Of a stretch of 40,989 nt of DNA, positions 39,040 through 40,989 are shown piece by piece. Under the pieces are notes generated by a model, which worked only from the letters and a program-made list of their open reading frames with translations, ran no database searches and was not told where the DNA came from. Origin of the DNA: Candidatus Zixiibacteriota bacterium. Its GTDB lineage: Bacteria; Zixibacteria; MSB-5A5; UBA10806. The stretch covers positions 738,130 through 779,118 of the forward strand of contig CP070742.1 in NCBI GenBank assembly GCA_020348065.1. Reading direction: 5' to 3'. Positions within the stretch are counted from its first letter, which is position 1; each line of letters opens with the position of its first letter. The position numbers and the translations under genes were made by a program.

Positions 39040-40989
39040 TTATTTTATATCCGTGCCTTTTCGCTTAAGGGTTTTGAATCTTGCATCCGATGGTATTTCC
39101 TGATTGCTTATGGCGGAGATTAATCCCTCCGTCGGCGGGCAGTCGGCGCAGGGAATCGGATCAGTCCCACCCTTGAAATAGTTCACCCCATACGTAATAT
39201 CCAGGCCGTTATAAGAGCAACTGGCGTTGACATCGCCGCAGTAGTGCCAACCGGGGCATAACAAGCAGGTATCGCACATCGGGTCGCCACCACCCTTGAA
39301 AAAATTTACGCCATAGGTAATATCCAGGCCATTATAGCTGTCGCTGCCGTTGACATCGCCGGTAACATATTCGCACCCGGCGTTTTCATTAAGCAGAACT
39401 GAAACGTTGTGGGAACTATTGTTCACTGTGGCCAAATCCATATCACCGTCGCCATCGAGATCCGCGGCAACTACGGCAATTGGGGAATCGCCAACAGGGT
39501 CGGTTACCTGGGGTGCGAAATTACCATCACCATTATTCATCAATACAGAGACATTATTGGAATGGGTATTAGCTGTTGTCAGGTCGAGATCGCCATCGCC
39601 GTCAAGGTCCGAGGCATATACCGAAAATGGAGTACCATCGACGAGATAGGATACGTAGTCAGAAAAAGTGCCGTCGCTATTGTTCATGAGAACGGAGACA
39701 TCACCTGAACCGCTGTCCGATACCGCAAGGTCGAGATCGGCGTCGCCGTCAAGATCCGAGACAAATAGCGAGGTCGGAGAATAACCGGCAGCGTAGGTTA
39801 CATGGGACGCAAAGGTGCCATCGCCGTTATTCAATAACACCGAGGCATTATCTGAATTATGGTTAGCTGTTACAAGGTCAAGATCGCCATCACCGTCAAG
39901 GTCGGCGGCAAAAACGGACCAAGGATAAGACCCGACGCCATAAACCGAATGGGCCGCGAAGGTTCCGTTGCCGTTGTTCATCAGCACAGAAATGTTATTG
40001 GAATTGGTATTGGCCGTTAACAGATCAAGATCACCGTCGCCGTCAAGGTCCGATGCGAATACCGAGAATGGAGCATTGCCAACAGAGTAGGTTAGGTAGG
40101 TTGCGAAAGTACCGTCGCCGTTGTTCATCAGCACAGAGACACTATCGGAATAGCCATTAGCCGTTGCCAGATCGAGATCGCCGTCGCCGTCAAAGTCCGA
40201 GGCAATCGCCGAGGATGGGGTATCGCCGGCATAATAGGATACATAGGCTGCAAAAGTACCGTCGCCATTGTTCATCAGCACAGAGACGCTATCGAAATAG
40301 GTATTGGCGGTTGCCAGGTCGAGGTCTCCATCACCATCAAGATCCGAGGCGCATACCGAGAATGGAAAATTTCCGGCAGGGTAGGTTTCGTGTGAGGCAA
40401 AAACTCCGGTACCGTCATCTGCCGTTATCGTAAACGACCAGGCATAACTTTCCTCCAGTGACACACCCTCCGAAGATTGTATGGCGGTTGTAAGCGTCAC
40501 GGTCACAATCTCGCCATTAGCGAAATCCGCCACCGGATCGAGGGTCGCGGTTTTTGACAAAGAGTCATAGGTTATGGTCCCGGCATGCAAGCCTGTGCTG
40601 ATTCCGTTTACCACAAACGTGGAATCGTTGATGGTGGTGGAGTCCATATCGACATCGAAGGTCACTGATATGTTTGCTGATATATCAACATTCAGCTCGT
40701 TTTGTGACGGGGAAGTGGTAAGCACCTGAGGAGGCCGGCCTAAATTTAATAGAACCGAAACATTATCGGACCCTGAATTTGCCGTGGCCAGATCAAGATC
40801 ACCGTCACCGTCAAGATCGGCGGCAAAGACGAAAAGAGGACTGCTCCCGGTCGCATAAACGGATTGAGTAGCGAAGGTTCCGTCACCGTTATTCAAGAGA
40901 ATCGAGACATCATTGGAATACTCGTTCGCGGCGGCCAGATCCAGGTCGCCGTCGCCGTTAAGATCGGCGACAAAGACAAAATAAGGATA
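39040..40989 (-). CDS. Large FG-GAP/VCBS repeat protein with Ig-like domain and twin dockerin-like tail (N-terminus outside window)
   Basis: This is a predicted secreted surface protein. At least 649 residues are visible and the frame stays open to the window edge, so the start and signal peptide lie beyond it. Two FG-GAP units come first, then an SbsA-type Ig domain of about 110 residues (TSPSQNELNVDISANISVTF to AWSFTI), then seven more FG-GAP units of 49 residues with the calcium motif DLDGDGDLDLATAN. Such units form beta-propellers that bind calcium. The end has two dockerin-like segments, DVNGSDSYNGLDITYGVNF and DVNASCSYNGLDITYGVNY, joined by a Cys-rich linker. The stop is followed after 21 bases by the tRNA-Leu fragment, suggesting the gene lies at the end of an integrated element. 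Confidence 0.88.
   Translation of the reverse strand, partial: YPYFVFVADLNGDGDLDLAAANEYSNDVSILLNNGDGTFATQSVYATGSSPLFVFAADLDGDGDLDLATANSGSDNVSVLLNLGRPPQVLTTSPSQNELNVDISANISVTFDVDMDSTTINDSTFVVNGISTGLHAGTITYDSLSKTATLDPVADFANGEIVTVTLTTAIQSSEGVSLEESYAWSFTITADDGTGVFASHETYPAGNFPFSVCASDLDGDGDLDLATANTYFDSVSVLMNNGDGTFAAYVSYYAGDTPSSAIASDFDGDGDLDLATANGYSDSVSVLMNNGDGTFATYLTYSVGNAPFSVFASDLDGDGDLDLLTANTNSNNISVLMNNGNGTFAAHSVYGVGSYPWSVFAADLDGDGDLDLVTANHNSDNASVLLNNGDGTFASHVTYAAGYSPTSLFVSDLDGDADLDLAVSDSGSGDVSVLMNNSDGTFSDYVSYLVDGTPFSVYASDLDGDGDLDLTTANTHSNNVSVLMNNGDGNFAPQVTDPVGDSPIAVVAADLDGDGDMDLATVNNSSHNVSVLLNENAGCEYVTGDVNGSDSYNGLDITYGVNFFKGGGDPMCDTCLLCPGWHYCGDVNASCSYNGLDITYGVNYFKGGTDPIPCADCPPTEGLISAISNQEIPSDARFKTLKRKGTDIK
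39375..40404 (-). repeat. Seven tandem 147-bp FG-GAP coding repeats
   Basis: Seven in-frame units of 49 codons encode the propeller blades of the FG-GAP protein, each with a DGDGDLDL core and an NVSVLMNNGDGT-type end. Two further units of the same family lie at about 40740-40989, on the other side of the Ig-like domain. Confidence 0.85.

Noticed and set aside
39350-39708. Plus-strand frames opposite the FG-GAP repeats
   Set aside because: They arise from the repeated coding sequence on the other strand and show the same periodicity.
39375-40404. Regular 147-bp repeats as a CRISPR or satellite array
   Set aside because: The period is a multiple of three, the units are in frame and encode a known propeller repeat, and there are no short repeats with unique spacers.

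Overview
The window is a stretch of bacterial chromosome from a Gram-negative, environmentally living organism. It most resembles an uncultured FCB-group lineage such as candidate phylum Zixibacteria. The pointers are secreted proteins ending in type IX-like (Por) sorting domains, a PorV-type barrel, an Oar/SusC-like TonB receptor, tandem dockerin-like tails of the form DVNxSxSYNGLD, abundant cohesin, FN3, DUF4397 and FG-GAP surface modules, and TTG/GTG starts with strong AGGAGG ribosome sites. The phylum is an inference from module style, not from a marker gene.

Layout. 1-11503 (minus): an envelope operon from one near-consensus promoter. It encodes a TonB-dependent receptor, a secreted FN3/sorting-domain protein, a PorV-like barrel and two paralogous lipoproteins, and ends in a strong terminator. 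Cell-wall dacB and lysA (cut by the window edge) follow. 12022-18114 (plus): a three-gene signalling operon of a cyclic-nucleotide-binding/PAS histidine kinase, a DUF3307 membrane protein and a 1356-residue double-cyclase/ATPase/TPR protein organised like animal soluble adenylyl cyclase. 18221-21153: an alkyltransferase-like DNA repair protein, an SSS-family symporter and a convergent SixA-like phosphatase. 21741-25297 (plus): two secreted cohesin-like proteins with sorting domains. 25396-27767 (minus): cytochrome bd oxidase cydAB with a promoter flanked by an inverted repeat. 28312-28788 (plus): TspO. 28952-33948 (minus): a six-gene surface operon of DUF378, a beta-barrel, a 60-residue unknown, two DUF4397 proteins and fasciclin, closed by a terminator. 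34116-38898 (plus): a putative light-response operon of a CarH/LitR-type B12 photoreceptor repressor, class II photolyase, SDR-DUF2867 and DUF523-DUF1722. 38928-40989 (minus): a terminator, a tRNA-Leu 3' fragment and a large FG-GAP/dockerin-like protein cut by the window edge.

How the parts fit. Most of the coding capacity serves the cell surface: uptake, secretion and display modules. Two regulatory systems stand out. In the first, the cyclase operon could form a closed loop, because the cyclase product is a plausible ligand of the co-encoded kinase. In the second, the CarH-type operon shares a 9-bp box with the promoter of the divergent surface operon, suggesting that light or B12 could control both. 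The tRNA-Leu 3' fragment at 38976-39018, with a terminator just beyond it, looks like the far end of an integrated element extending past the right edge. No CRISPR array, insertion sequence, rRNA or complete tRNA was seen.
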